Source: CAZZEX01 sp964653285
GTDB taxonomy: Bacteria; Chloroflexota; Anaerolineae; B4-G1
NCBI GenBank assembly: GCA_964653285.1
Contig: CAZZEX010000008.1
Span: forward strand, 1-64,000
Length of the DNA: 64,000 nucleotides
Direction: 5' to 3'
The notes below the pieces were generated by a model that worked only from the letters and a program-made list of their open reading frames with translations, searched no databases and was not told the DNA's origin. Positions 32,185 through 42,376 of this stretch are shown piece after piece; the stretch's first letter is position 1; every line of letters begins with the position of its first letter. Both the position numbers and the translations under genes were made by a program.

Positions 32185-33372
32185 TTGCAAAAAGCAACAG
32201 CGCAGCAACTAAAAGAGCACAATCAACAACTGGTGCTCAAGGCCATCTATACTGACCAGGCCAACAGCCGGGCGGCGATTGCGGAAAAAACCGGCCTGAC
32301 TCGCCCCACCGTCTCGCAAATCGTCGGCGAGTTGCTGGAAGCCGGGCTTGTGCAAGAAGAGGGCCCGGGAGAGAGCCGGGGAGGAAAACCTCCCACCATC
32401 TTGAGCTTTATTGACGACGCTTACCAGATCATCGGCTTGCACCTGGAGGGATGTAGGACATTCGGCGCCGTGACCGATCTGCGGGGGCGAATCCTGACTC
32501 GCACAGCCCGGCCTACCGATCGCACAGACGTGGAGAGTGTGCTGACAAGTCTGGACCTCATATTGGACGACCTGCGCGCTCAAGCCACGCGACCACTGCT
32601 GGGCATTGGCGTCAGTGTGCCAGGGTTGGTAGATCACCGCAATGGCGTGGTTCGTTACACGGCCTATCTGAACTGGCAGAATGTGCCGCTGGGTGAGCGA
32701 CTGGCCACACACTGCGATGACATCCCCATTTACCTGGACAACGACACCAACCTGGCTGCCCTGGGCGAACGGGTCTTTGGCGCTGGGGATGGGATAGACA
32801 ACATGGTCATCGTGATGGTGGGCACTGCCGGCATTGGCGCCGGGATCGTCGTGAACGGCGAGATTTATCATGGCGCGGGGGGCGGAGCCGGCGAGATCGG
32901 GCACATGCCAGTAGCCGACAGCGACGTGTCCTGCGTGTGTGGTCGCCGGGGTTGCCTGGAAGCAGTGGCCAGCGGTTGGGCGTTGGTCCGACAGGCGCGG
33001 GAGGCAGCGGCCGCACACCCCGACTCGGCACTGAACGCGCTGGCCCCTGACGACATAACCCTCGAAGACGTGCGGCAGGCAGTGGAGGCCGGCGATCCGA
33101 CAGCGGTAGCCCTGGCCCAGAAAGTGGGTCACTACCTGGGACTGGCAGTGGCCATCATCGCCAGCACCGTGAACCCGCAGCGGGTCGTCATCGGGGGCAG
33201 TGTGTCGGAGTTGGGAGATGCATTGTTTGACAGCCTCCGGCGCACCGTCGGCGAGCACACGTTGACGATTCTGGCGCAAGAGATAGAGATTCTTCCAGCC
33301 AGCCTCGGTACGGACGTGAACATCCTGGGCGCAGCGGCCCAGGTGCTGAAAGGCGAATTAGGGGTCATCTGA
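32185..33372 (+). CDS. ROK-family transcriptional regulator
   Basis: A 395-residue repressor of the NagC/XylR type. The N-terminal winged helix (residues 1-70) reads SRAAIAEKTGLTRPTVSQIVGELLEAGLV. The ROK domain shows the ATP/sugar motifs: YLDNDTNLAALGE with the catalytic-type Asp, VGTAGIGAGIVVNG, and HGAGGGAGEIGHMPV, then the zinc motif CVCGRRGCLEA. ROK repressors respond to sugars or sugar phosphates, commonly N-acetylglucosamine derivatives. Its place at the head of a transporter and amino-sugar gene set fits that. The start is TTG at 32185, with GAGGAT 6 bases upstream. Confidence 0.9.
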   Translation: MQKATAQQLKEHNQQLVLKAIYTDQANSRAAIAEKTGLTRPTVSQIVGELLEAGLVQEEGPGESRGGKPPTILSFIDDAYQIIGLHLEGCRTFGAVTDLRGRILTRTARPTDRTDVESVLTSLDLILDDLRAQATRPLLGIGVSVPGLVDHRNGVVRYTAYLNWQNVPLGERLATHCDDIPIYLDNDTNLAALGERVFGAGDGIDNMVIVMVGTAGIGAGIVVNGEIYHGAGGGAGEIGHMPVADSDVSCVCGRRGCLEAVASGWALVRQAREAAAAHPDSALNALAPDDITLEDVRQAVEAGDPTAVALAQKVGHYLGLAVAIIASTVNPQRVVIGGSVSELGDALFDSLRRTVGEHTLTILAQEIEILPASLGTDVNILGAAAQVLKGELGVI

Positions 33373-33472
33373 TCCTACGTCTCGCTTGTGCACAATTCCC
33401 TCAAGAGGGCGTAGCAAGGCAATGAGAGCGAGAAGGATCGACCTGATACCCTATATGAAAGGGAAGTGATTA

Positions 33473-34555
33473 TTGAGCAGTACAACGCTTGCCACCAAGG
33501 CTGCCCCAAAGCGACCGCCCATTGTGTATTGGATCAAACGCATCACCTCAAACTTCCTGGTGAGGAGGCTGGCCAAGGCGCTCTTCACCATCTGGTTTGT
33601 GACCAGCCTGATCTTCTTTCTCGTCCGCCTGATGCCGTCCAACCCCGTCGAGGTATACATCAACGAACTTATCATGTACTACGGTATGAGTTACGACGAG
33701 GCCAGGGACATTGCTGCCTCTCTCTTCGCCATTGACCTGGACGCGCCCCTGCACGAACAGTATTTTGACTATGTGGGCCAGTTGCTCCATGGAAATCTGG
33801 GCACCTCCTTGCGCTCGCCGGGAACCCCTGTGATGAGCATTATCGTCACTTTTCTCCCCTGGACAATCTTCAGCGTGGGCATTGGCCTGCTGGTCAGTTT
33901 CACCCTGGGCGTCACGCTGGGTATGCTGATGGCCTACAAACGGGAATCGTTCTGGGAGCCGCTTCTATCCGGCGTTGCCTCGACGTTGAGTTCGATACCC
34001 AGTTACATCATCGGCATTGTGCTTCTCGTCTACCTGGGCGTCTATTGGGGACTGGTCCCGATCCACCAAATGCGCGGTTCAAGGTCGCCCGGCGTTCAGC
34101 CCGGCTTCACCCTGGAGTTTATTAGCGACATATCCTTCCACGCCGCTCTGCCTATCGCCACCTACGTACTCGCCACCATCGGAATCTGGATTCTTTCTAT
34201 GAAGAGCAGCACGATGAGCACGCTGGGGGAGGACTACGTCACCGTGGCCCGGGCGCGTGGCCTCTCGGAAACGCGTATCACCACCGCTTACGTGGGCCGC
34301 AACGCCATGCTTCCTCTCATCACCCAACTGGCCATCAACATCGGCTTTATCGTTGGGGGTTCGATCCTGATCGAAAATATATTCGTCTATCAGGGTATCG
34401 GCTTTCGCCTCCTGGAGGCCCTCAACACCCGCGACTATCCGCTGATGCAAGGCATCTTTTTGATAATCACCACCTCGGTCGTTCTCTCTAACCTGTTGGC
34501 AGACTTCGTCTACGGCTGGCTGGATCCCCGCGTTCGCGTCTCTGGAGGTGAATAG
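33473..34555 (+). CDS. ABC transporter permease, DppB/OppB type
   Basis: A 360-residue inner-membrane permease with six or more helices. FLVRLMPSNPVEVYI follows the first helix as in OppB/DppB. DYVTVARARGLSETRI is the cytoplasmic EAA-type loop that docks on the ATPases, followed by NAMLPLITQLAINIGFIVGGSILIENIF. It starts at TTG 33473 with GGGAAG upstream and lies 100 bases after the ROK gene. It forms the translocation channel with the next gene. Substrate: peptides, glycopeptides or oligosaccharides. Confidence 0.92.
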   Translation: MSSTTLATKAAPKRPPIVYWIKRITSNFLVRRLAKALFTIWFVTSLIFFLVRLMPSNPVEVYINELIMYYGMSYDEARDIAASLFAIDLDAPLHEQYFDYVGQLLHGNLGTSLRSPGTPVMSIIVTFLPWTIFSVGIGLLVSFTLGVTLGMLMAYKRESFWEPLLSGVASTLSSIPSYIIGIVLLVYLGVYWGLVPIHQMRGSRSPGVQPGFTLEFISDISFHAALPIATYVLATIGIWILSMKSSTMSTLGEDYVTVARARGLSETRITTAYVGRNAMLPLITQLAINIGFIVGGSILIENIFVYQGIGFRLLEALNTRDYPLMQGIFLIITTSVVLSNLLADFVYGWLDPRVRVSGGE

Positions 34556-34557
34556 GC

Positions 34558-35463
34558 ATGGCAGAGGCAGCCGTACACGACGCGCAAGCCGCCTTCAGCT
34601 GGATCGGGGGTCTCCTCCGGGGATGCGGCATATTCCTGAAGAACATGAGCCGCAACAAGATCGGCTTCCTGGGCTTCTTGATGTTCATCGGCTTCGTCTT
34701 GCTGACGACCGTGGGGCCAAGATTTGTTACGGAAGAACTGGGCGCTGATCTCACCTCCATCTATGAGCCCCCCTCGCGGGAGCACCCTCTGGGCACCGAC
34801 AGTCAGGGGAAGGACATCTGGGCGCAGATCGTCCACGGCGGTGCTGACATCCTGCAGATGGCCCTCCTCACCGGCGTGATCTCGACCCTCATCGGCATCA
34901 CTCTGGGATCGTTGAGTGCCATCATCGGCGGCGGTTTTGATTCTTTTCTCACCACGCTGGCCGACGTCTGGCTGACCATCCCGCGTTTTCCCCTTCTGGC
35001 AGTTCTGGCTACTCTGATACAACTCAACAGTGTGGTGACACTGGCTTTGCTACTATCTGTGCTCTCTTGGGCTGGTCTATATCGTGCCATCCGCGCCCAG
35101 GTGTTCTCGCTGAAGGAGCGGGACTACGTGGAGGCCGCCGTGGCGCTGGACCTGGGGTTGCGGCACATCATCTTTTCAGAGGTGCTGCCGAATATGATGA
35201 GTTACATCGCTATCAGTTTCACCTTCGCTATGACGGCGGCTATCTACGCTCAAGTGGGCCTGGTCTTTTTGGGTCTGGTGCCCCTGACCCGTAACTGGGG
35301 GGTGATGATCAACCTGGCCTGGACCCAGGGGGCGATCTTCTTCCGTGACAGCATCTATTTCATCATGGCACCGGTCACGGCCATCGCCTTGTTCCAGTTA
35401 TCCATCGTCTGGATGAGCCGTTCGTTGGAAGAAGTGTTCAATCCACGACTGCGAACCGGGTAA
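34558..35463 (+). CDS. ABC transporter permease, DppC/OppC type
   Basis: A 301-residue permease with an N-terminal OppC_N helix (NKIGFLGFLMFIGFVLL). EHPLGTDSQGKDIWAQIVHGG is the diagnostic DppC/OppC periplasmic block, and the EAA loop reads RDYVEAAVALDLGLRHIIFSE, with MSYIAISFTFAMTAAIYAQVGLVFLGL after it. The ATG follows the previous stop by 2 bases, with GGAGGTG upstream: tight coupling with the partner permease. Confidence 0.92.
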   Translation: MAEAAVHDAQAAFSWIGGLLRGCGIFLKNMSRNKIGFLGFLMFIGFVLLTTVGPRFVTEELGADLTSIYEPPSREHPLGTDSQGKDIWAQIVHGGADILQMALLTGVISTLIGITLGSLSAIIGGGFDSFLTTLADVWLTIPRFPLLAVLATLIQLNSVVTLALLLSVLSWAGLYRAIRAQVFSLKERDYVEAAVALDLGLRHIIFSEVLPNMMSYIAISFTFAMTAAIYAQVGLVFLGLVPLTRNWGVMINLAWTQGAIFFRDSIYFIMAPVTAIALFQLSIVWMSRSLEEVFNPRLRTG

Positions 35464-35467
35464 TGGT

Positions 35468-35500
35468 CCAATGAACAATGAACAATGAACAATGAACAAT
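35468..35500. repeat. Word repeat (CAATGAACAATGAA type) ending at the DppD-type gene start
   Basis: Four tandem copies of CAATGAA. The last ATG of the array is the annotated start codon of the next gene. Related words recur at 52515-52547. Confidence 0.75.
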
Positions 35501-36641
35501 GAAGAGTGATACCGAATCCTGCCTGGACTGGAGTGTTGGTGAGGACACGAAGGACATAGACGTCCCCCTATCAGTTCGGGACCTATGGGTGGAATATCAG
35601 ATCGAGCGGGGCGCGGTGAAAGCCGTGCGCGGTGTGAATCTCGACCTGCGCAAGGGAGAAAGCCTGTCTCTGATTGGCGAGAGTGGCTGTGGCAAGACGA
35701 CGTTCGGGTTGGCGTTGATCCGATTGCTGGTCAAAGCGGCCACCATTCGCCAGGGCCAGATCATATACTGTCGTGGCAGTCAGGGGTTTGACGTGCTCAC
35801 TCTTGGTGAAAGAGAAATGCGTTACTTCCGCTGGAGCGAGTGTGCGATGGTCTTCCAGTCAGCGCTCAACGCCTTCAACCCGGTGCTGCACATCTGGGAC
35901 CAGATGTACGACACCGTCAAGGCCCACGGCGGCATGTCCAAAGATGAGGCGCGCCAACGCGCCCTGGACTTGCTGCGTCACGTCCAACTCGACCCCGGGC
36001 GCGTCATTGACGCATATCCGCACGAACTGAGCGGTGGCATGCGTCAGCGCGTCCTGCTGGCGATGAGCCTGCTGCTGGACCCTCAGGTCATCATCCTGGA
36101 CGAGCCCACGACGGCGCTGGACATCCTGACCCAACGCACGATTATCGAATTGTTGCGTCGGCTCAAGCAAGAACTTGGCTTCTCGATGATCGTCATCTCG
36201 CACGACCTTTCGATAGCCGCGGAACTGGCCGACCGGGTGGCGACGATGTACGCCGGTGCCATCGTGGAGCTTGGCCCAGTCAATGACATCTTTTACCGCC
36301 CGGCGCATCCCTACACCCTGGGCCTGATCAGGGCCGTGCCCACTGTGACTGGCGAATTCGAAGACCTGATCTCAATCCCTGGCTCGCCGCCCGACCTGGT
36401 TGACCTGCCTTCTGGCTGCAAGTTTCACCTCCGCTGTCCTTATGCCACAGATCGGTGCCGGGAAGAGGAGCCAACACTTACGCCCTACTACGGGGAGGAC
36501 CACGCCGTGGCTTGCTTCCACTCGGATCAAGTCCGGCAGGACGCCGACGCTATGTGGGAGCGACACAATCACCAGCGTGGGACTTCCAGCACCGGCTCTT
36601 CAGGCCAGTGCGGGGCGCACCGCCAGACAGGAAAGGCGTGA
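35499..36641 (+). CDS. Oligopeptide/dipeptide ABC transporter ATPase, DppD/OppD type
   Basis: A 380-residue ATPase: Walker A GESGCGKTT, Q-loop VFQSALNAFNP, signature LSGGMRQRV, Walker B VIILDEPTTALD, H-loop VISHDLS. The C-terminal oligo_HPY extension has HPYTLGLI, a Cys-rich SGCKFHLRCPYATDRC and further Cys, as in OppD/DppD. The N-terminal ~25 residues before VRDLWVEYQIE look non-conserved and begin inside a word repeat, so the start is uncertain. The C-terminal tail (GTSSTGSSGQCG) is encoded by a palindromic repeat related to 37917-38042. Its stop overlaps the next ATG by one base. Confidence 0.9.
   Translation: MKSDTESCLDWSVGEDTKDIDVPLSVRDLWVEYQIERGAVKAVRGVNLDLRKGESLSLIGESGCGKTTFGLALIRLLVKAATIRQGQIIYCRGSQGFDVLTLGEREMRYFRWSECAMVFQSALNAFNPVLHIWDQMYDTVKAHGGMSKDEARQRALDLLRHVQLDPGRVIDAYPHELSGGMRQRVLLAMSLLLDPQVIILDEPTTALDILTQRTIIELLRRLKQELGFSMIVISHDLSIAAELADRVATMYAGAIVELGPVNDIFYRPAHPYTLGLIRAVPTVTGEFEDLISIPGSPPDLVDLPSGCKFHLRCPYATDRCREEEPTLTPYYGEDHAVACFHSDQVRQDADAMWERHNHQRGTSSTGSSGQCGAHRQTGKA
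36580..36616. repeat. Palindromic-family repeat (CCGGCTCTTCAGGCC type) at the end of the DppD-type gene
   Basis: CTTCCAGCACCGGCTCTTCA shares its core with 37917-37955, 38005-38038 and, in reverse orientation, 63403-63433. It encodes the last residues of the ATPase. Confidence 0.65.
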
Positions 36642-37636
36642 TGGCAGAGTATCTGATTGAAACGTGCCACCTGACGCGAACCTTTGGCTCTCGCCGCGAG
36701 AAGGTGACGGCGGTGGAGGACGTGTCGCTGGGCATCCGCGAGGGGGAAGTTCTCTGTCTGGTGGGCGAGAGCGGCTGCGGCAAGACGACCACCGGGAAAG
36801 TGATCGCCGGCTTGCTCAAGCCCTCGGCCGGGCAGGTGCTGTACCAGGGGCGGGACATCTGGGAGCAAGACAAGGACGGCTTCAAAGACTACCGACTGGG
36901 GGTGCAGATCATCCACCAGGACCCCTATGCCTCGCTGAATCCCTCTCACACCGTCTACAAGGTTTTGAGCGCCCCTCTGCTGCGCCACGGTTACGCCGCC
37001 AACCGGAGGCAGGCGCAAGAGCGCGTAACCGAACTGCTCAGGATCGTAGATATGACGCCGGTGAAAGATTTCTTGACCAAGTATCCCCACCAGTTGAGCG
37101 GCGGCCAGCGCCAGCGGGTGTCGGTGGCCCGCGCTATCACCGTTAATCCCTCCTTCATCGTCGCCGACGAGGCGGTCTCGATGGTGGACGTCTCCATCCG
37201 CGTTGGTCTGCTGAACCTGCTCACACGCTTGAAGGAAGAGTTAAGTGTCACTTTCCTATTCATCACCCATGACCTGGCGGTGGCCAAGTTCTTCGCCTGG
37301 GGAGGGCGCATCGCGGTGATGTACGTCGGCAGTCTGGTCGAAATCGCCTCCACGCCACAACTGGTCAACGACCCGCTGCATCCCTACAGCAAGGCGTTAC
37401 TGGCGGCCATCCCAGAGGCCGACCCGGTGCTGACGCGGCATAAGGAACGCGTCAGGCTCCGCAGCCAGGACATCCCCAGTCTGCTGGACCTGCCATCTGG
37501 CTGCCGTTTTCACCCCCGCTGCCCCTTGTTCGAGGAGGGGCTATGCGACGTGGAGCGGCCCGTGCTGACGCCGGTGGGCGATGGACGATACGTGGCCTGT
37601 CACAGCGCCGTGCGGGAGGCAGAAGGGCAACGATGA
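36641..37636 (+). CDS. Oligopeptide/dipeptide ABC transporter ATPase, DppF/OppF type
   Basis: A 331-residue ATPase: Walker A GESGCGKTTTGK, Q-loop IHQDPYASLNP, signature LSGGQRQRVSVARA, H-loop FITHDLAVAKFF, and the oligo_HPY tail HPYSKALLAAIPEADP with SGCRFHPRCPLF. Walker B/D-loop reads FIVADEAVSMVD, where the family norm is ADEPVSALD: the catalytic Glu is kept but Pro and Ala of the D-loop are replaced. The ATG overlaps the previous stop (TGATG). It pairs with the DppD-type subunit. Confidence 0.9.
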   Translation: MAEYLIETCHLTRTFGSRREKVTAVEDVSLGIREGEVLCLVGESGCGKTTTGKVIAGLLKPSAGQVLYQGRDIWEQDKDGFKDYRLGVQIIHQDPYASLNPSHTVYKVLSAPLLRHGYAANRRQAQERVTELLRIVDMTPVKDFLTKYPHQLSGGQRQRVSVARAITVNPSFIVADEAVSMVDVSIRVGLLNLLTRLKEELSVTFLFITHDLAVAKFFAWGGRIAVMYVGSLVEIASTPQLVNDPLHPYSKALLAAIPEADPVLTRHKERVRLRSQDIPSLLDLPSGCRFHPRCPLFEEGLCDVERPVLTPVGDGRYVACHSAVREAEGQR

Positions 37637-37818
37637 TCAGCCCCCAACTGGGCCGGTTGATTTTCAGAATCGCCTTCTACATCACGCTGGTGTCGGCAGT
37701 GCTGATGCTCTTTCTGAAACCGGGTAGCGCCGAGTTCGTGGTCGCAGTGGTCACGCTGCTGATTGGGCTGGTCTTTATCGCGCTCATTGTCCTGATCGTG
37801 CGGCGATTCTCGCGCTGA
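37633..37818 (+). CDS. Small two-helix membrane protein, 61 aa
   Basis: The ATG overlaps the stop of the DppF-type gene (ATGA). The product MISPQLGRLIFRIAFYIT... has two hydrophobic helices (about 9-28 and 35-56) and a basic tail IVRRFSR. It lies inside the transporter operon between the ATPases and the binding protein. A longer in-frame start at 37543 would overlap the ATPase extensively and is rejected. Function unknown. Confidence 0.6.
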   Translation: MISPQLGRLIFRIAFYITLVSAVLMLFLKPGSAEFVVAVVTLLIGLVFIALIVLIVRRFSR

Positions 37819-38153
37819 AGACTGCGCACTGGGCAAGGGCAAGCCTTGCCCTTACACTGAAAACCATGCTTCCGTAGATGGACGACGTTGGAAGACACCC
37901 TGTGGCGACTCGGGGTGGGGCTCCCAGCATCGGCTCTTCGGGCCGGTGCCCAGCGGCCTCGACGGGCCGCGCCGCCGTAGAACAGGCGGCGCTGGGTTCG
38001 ACGAGACCCAGCACCGCCTCTTCAGGCCGGTGCCCCAGGATTGCGAAAGGAGGTGCGTATGAATCTTTGCTGAACCGTTCGACTGTCACAAGCCCACAGA
38101 GTCTGGGCGAGTATGGAAACCCGCCCTACTCATATCTCAAAGGAGGAGGATAA
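37819..38153. repeat. Intergenic stretch filled with palindromic repeats
   Basis: AAGGGCAAGCCTTGCCCTT (37835-37853, perfect 9-base arms around one C) is followed by two copies of the CTCTTC-GGCC repeat (37917-37955 and 38005-38038) flanking a GC-rich inverted region (CGCCGCC...GGCGGCG). The same GGGCAAGCCTTGCCC element lies in frame inside two genes at 47475 and 50334. AAAGGAGGAGG just before 38154 is the ribosome binding site of the lipoprotein gene. Confidence 0.7.
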
Positions 38154-40040
<1,887 letters not shown>

Positions 40041-40082
40041 TCGGTTGGTCGGGTAGTCGGTTGGTCGGTTGGTCGGTTAGTG
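40041..40082. repeat. Word repeat (TCGGTTGGTCGG type)
   Basis: Five variants of GGTTGGTCGGT start exactly at the stop codon of the lipoprotein gene. Confidence 0.65.
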
Positions 40083-40103
40083 TGACCAGTAGTTAGCATA
40101 TGC

Positions 40104-40132
40104 GCCGGCAGGCGGCCCGGCCGCCTGCCGGC
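40104..40132. terminator. Perfect 12-bp GC hairpin after the lipoprotein gene
   Basis: GCCGGCAGGCGG, loop CCCGG, CCGCCTGCCGGC. No T-run follows (CTCTCTCG), so it may be a processing or mRNA-stabilising hairpin separating the transporter from the dehydrogenase genes. The gap just upstream (40041-40082) holds GGTCGGTTGGTCGG words. Confidence 0.55.
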
Positions 40133-40295
40133 CTCTCTCGTCCCCCATCTTCTCCCTCCCGAAATCGGGGGACGGAAGAGGGCATCTTCTCGATAAATTG
40201 GGGAATATGGATGCCGAAACTTGTTTCGGCGGCGTGGAAGCGAATCTCCACCGGCCAGAGCGTTTCGGGGGGCCGGCGGACGAAAGGGAACCTTG

Positions 40296-41339
40296 ATGAA
40301 ACGTGTGGGCATCGTCGGCGCCGGGCTGATCGGCACATGGCACGCCGCGCGGTGGAGACATCTGCCCGTCGAACTGGCCGGCTTTTACGACGTATCGTCT
40401 GAGGTGGCGGCCAAAGCCATAGGGGAATTCGGCGGGCGCGCTTTTGACAGCCTGGACGACCTGCTGGCCGCCGTGGATGTGGTGGACGTCTGCACGCCCA
40501 CGCCTCATCACAAGACCCCCGTCCTGGCCGCCGCCGCTGCGGGCAAAGACATCGTCTGCGAAAAACCGCTGGCCCGCCACCTGTGTGACGCCCGGGACAT
40601 GGTCGCGGCCTGCCAGGTGACCGGTGTGCGGCTGTTCGTGGCCCATGTGGTGCGCTTCTTCCGCCAGTTCGCCCATGCGAAAGCCATTCTGGATAGCGGC
40701 GCGCTGGGCCGCCCCGGCGTCATCCGTACCGTCCGTGGCGGCAGCCCCCCGCTGTGGCCGGTCTCTGACCGCGCCACCAGCCGTCGCTCCTGGTTCGCCG
40801 ACTTTAAGCAGAGTGGCGGCGTGATCATGGACGTCAGCATCCACGACCTTGACTTCGCCCGCTGGTGCTTCGGCGACGTGGAACGGGTCTTCGCCCGTGG
40901 CCTCACCTTCGCTGGTATCCAGTCCTGCGACCATGCACTCATTACCCTGCGCTTTAGGAGTGGAGGCATCGGCCACGTCGAGGGGAGTTGGGCTTACCCA
41001 CCGGGCCCTTTCCGTACCTCGTTCGAGATCGCTGGCGACCAGGGCCTGATCGAATTCGACAACCTGGCACCAGCACCGCTGACGGTGACGCTGAAATCGG
41101 AAGCGTCGCCGCAGGCACCGTCCATCCCGCAGCCCCACAGCCCCCTGGCCCCCCGCGACGACCCATACTTTCTGGAACTGGAGCATTTTCTGAACTGCCT
41201 GGAGAGCAGCCCGGTAGACAAGTTCCTGGTTTCGCCCCAGGACGGCCTGGAAGCGGTCAAAATCTCGTTGGCGGCCATCGAGTCCATCCGCACTGGCCGG
41301 CCGATATACCTGGACGAGTTCGAGGAGGGTGTGATATGA
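40296..41339 (+). CDS. Gfo/Idh/MocA-family oxidoreductase (paralogue A)
   Basis: A 347-residue NAD(P)-dependent sugar oxidoreductase. VGIVGAGLIGTWHAARW is the Rossmann motif, VCEKPLARHLCDA the conserved EKP that binds nicotinamide and substrate, and GGVIMDVSIHDLDFARWCFG the GGGxxxDxGxHxxD-type catalytic region. The substrate is unknown, plausibly a sugar or inositol delivered by the transporter. Closely related to the gene at 42373 (many identical blocks such as VRLFVAHVVRFF and RPGVIRTVRGG), with a different Gfo gene between them. Start at ATG 40296 with AAGGGAA upstream. Confidence 0.88.
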   Translation: MKRVGIVGAGLIGTWHAARWRHLPVELAGFYDVSSEVAAKAIGEFGGRAFDSLDDLLAAVDVVDVCTPTPHHKTPVLAAAAAGKDIVCEKPLARHLCDARDMVAACQVTGVRLFVAHVVRFFRQFAHAKAILDSGALGRPGVIRTVRGGSPPLWPVSDRATSRRSWFADFKQSGGVIMDVSIHDLDFARWCFGDVERVFARGLTFAGIQSCDHALITLRFRSGGIGHVEGSWAYPPGPFRTSFEIAGDQGLIEFDNLAPAPLTVTLKSEASPQAPSIPQPHSPLAPRDDPYFLELEHFLNCLESSPVDKFLVSPQDGLEAVKISLAAIESIRTGRPIYLDEFEEGVI

Positions 41340-42376
41340 CCACTAAAATCGGAATGTTGAGTTTTGCCCATATGCACGCCTATAGTTACGCCGCCTGCCT
41401 GAAGCAGATACCCGGCGTGGAACTCGTCGGCATCACCGACGACGACCCGGCGCGGGGGCAGGAGGCGACCGACCGGTTCGGCACACGTTTCTTTGCCAGC
41501 GCTGAACCGCTGCTGGACGAGGGGCTGGACGGCGTGATCATCTGCGCCGAAAACGGTAAACACCGTCCCCTCACTGAACTGGCCACTCCATATACCCATC
41601 ACATCCTGTGCGAGAAGCCCATCGCCACGACCCTGGCCGACGCCCAGGCGATGATAGACGTCTGCGCCGCTCATGGCACCAGGCTCCAGATTGCCTTCCC
41701 GGTACGCTTCTCCCCGCCGGTGCAACGGCTGAAGGCGATCCTTGACGAGGGCACGCTGGGCCGCATCTACAGCGTCAAGACCACCAACCACGGTCAGATG
41801 CCGGGCGGCTGGTTCGTGGACAAGGGCCTGGCCGGCGGCGGGGCGGTCATGGATCACACCGTCCACGTGATTGACCTGCTGCGCTGGTTCTGGAACACTG
41901 AGGTCACCGAGGTCTATGCCGAAGTGGGGTACAGCCTGCTCCATCCCGACCTGGGTATAGACGACGCCGGCATCCTCTCTTTCAGCCTGGCCACCGGCGC
42001 TTACGGCACGCTGGACGCCAGTTGGTCGCGGCCCAGGAGTTATCCCACCTGGGGCGACGTGAAACTGGAGGTGCTGGGCGAGCGAGGCATCGTCCGCGTG
42101 GACGCCTTCAGCCAGAACCTGGTCGTCTGTAGCGACCGGGCTGGCAAGGCCCAATGGGTTCATTGGGGCAGCAACGCCGACCTGGGCCTGATCCAGGATT
42201 TCGTGGACATGATCGTTACGGGCCGGGAGCCGTTCATCACTGGCTACGACGGCCTGAAAGCGCTGGAAGTGGCCCTGGCCGCCTACCGTTCCGCCGAACA
42301 GGGCGAGCCAGTGTCGCTCCCCCTCCCCTGCCCCTCCCTGGAGGGGGGGAGAGGGGGGGTAGGAGGGGGAGCATGA
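41336..42376 (+). CDS. Gfo/Idh/MocA-family oxidoreductase (paralogue B)
   Basis: A 346-residue oxidoreductase: MLSFAHMHAYSYAACLKQIPG at the N-terminus (a degenerate GxGxxG), CEKPIATTLADAQ as the EKP motif, and GGGAVMDHTVHVIDLLRWFW as the catalytic segment. It is distinct from its two flanking relatives. The ATG overlaps the previous stop (ATGA). The last ~20 residues (LPLPCPSLEGGRGGVGGGA) are encoded by a C-rich palindromic repeat that also provides the ribosome binding site of the next gene. Confidence 0.88.
   Translation: MTTKIGMLSFAHMHAYSYAACLKQIPGVELVGITDDDPARGQEATDRFGTRFFASAEPLLDEGLDGVIICAENGKHRPLTELATPYTHHILCEKPIATTLADAQAMIDVCAAHGTRLQIAFPVRFSPPVQRLKAILDEGTLGRIYSVKTTNHGQMPGGWFVDKGLAGGGAVMDHTVHVIDLLRWFWNTEVTEVYAEVGYSLLHPDLGIDDAGILSFSLATGAYGTLDASWSRPRSYPTWGDVKLEVLGERGIVRVDAFSQNLVVCSDRAGKAQWVHWGSNADLGLIQDFVDMIVTGREPFITGYDGLKALEVALAAYRSAEQGEPVSLPLPCPSLEGGRGGVGGGA
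42317..42372. repeat. C/G-rich palindromic repeat at the 3' end of paralogue B
   Basis: CTCCCCCTCCCCTGCCCCTC and GGAGGGGGGGAGAGGGGGGG form a hairpin. Same class as 6785-6915, 49479-49548 and 54172-54203. Confidence 0.75.

Noticed and set aside
40988..41335. N-terminal extension of oxidoreductase B
   Set aside because: It reads out of frame through oxidoreductase A; the ATGA overlap at 41336 gives a normal Gfo N-terminus.
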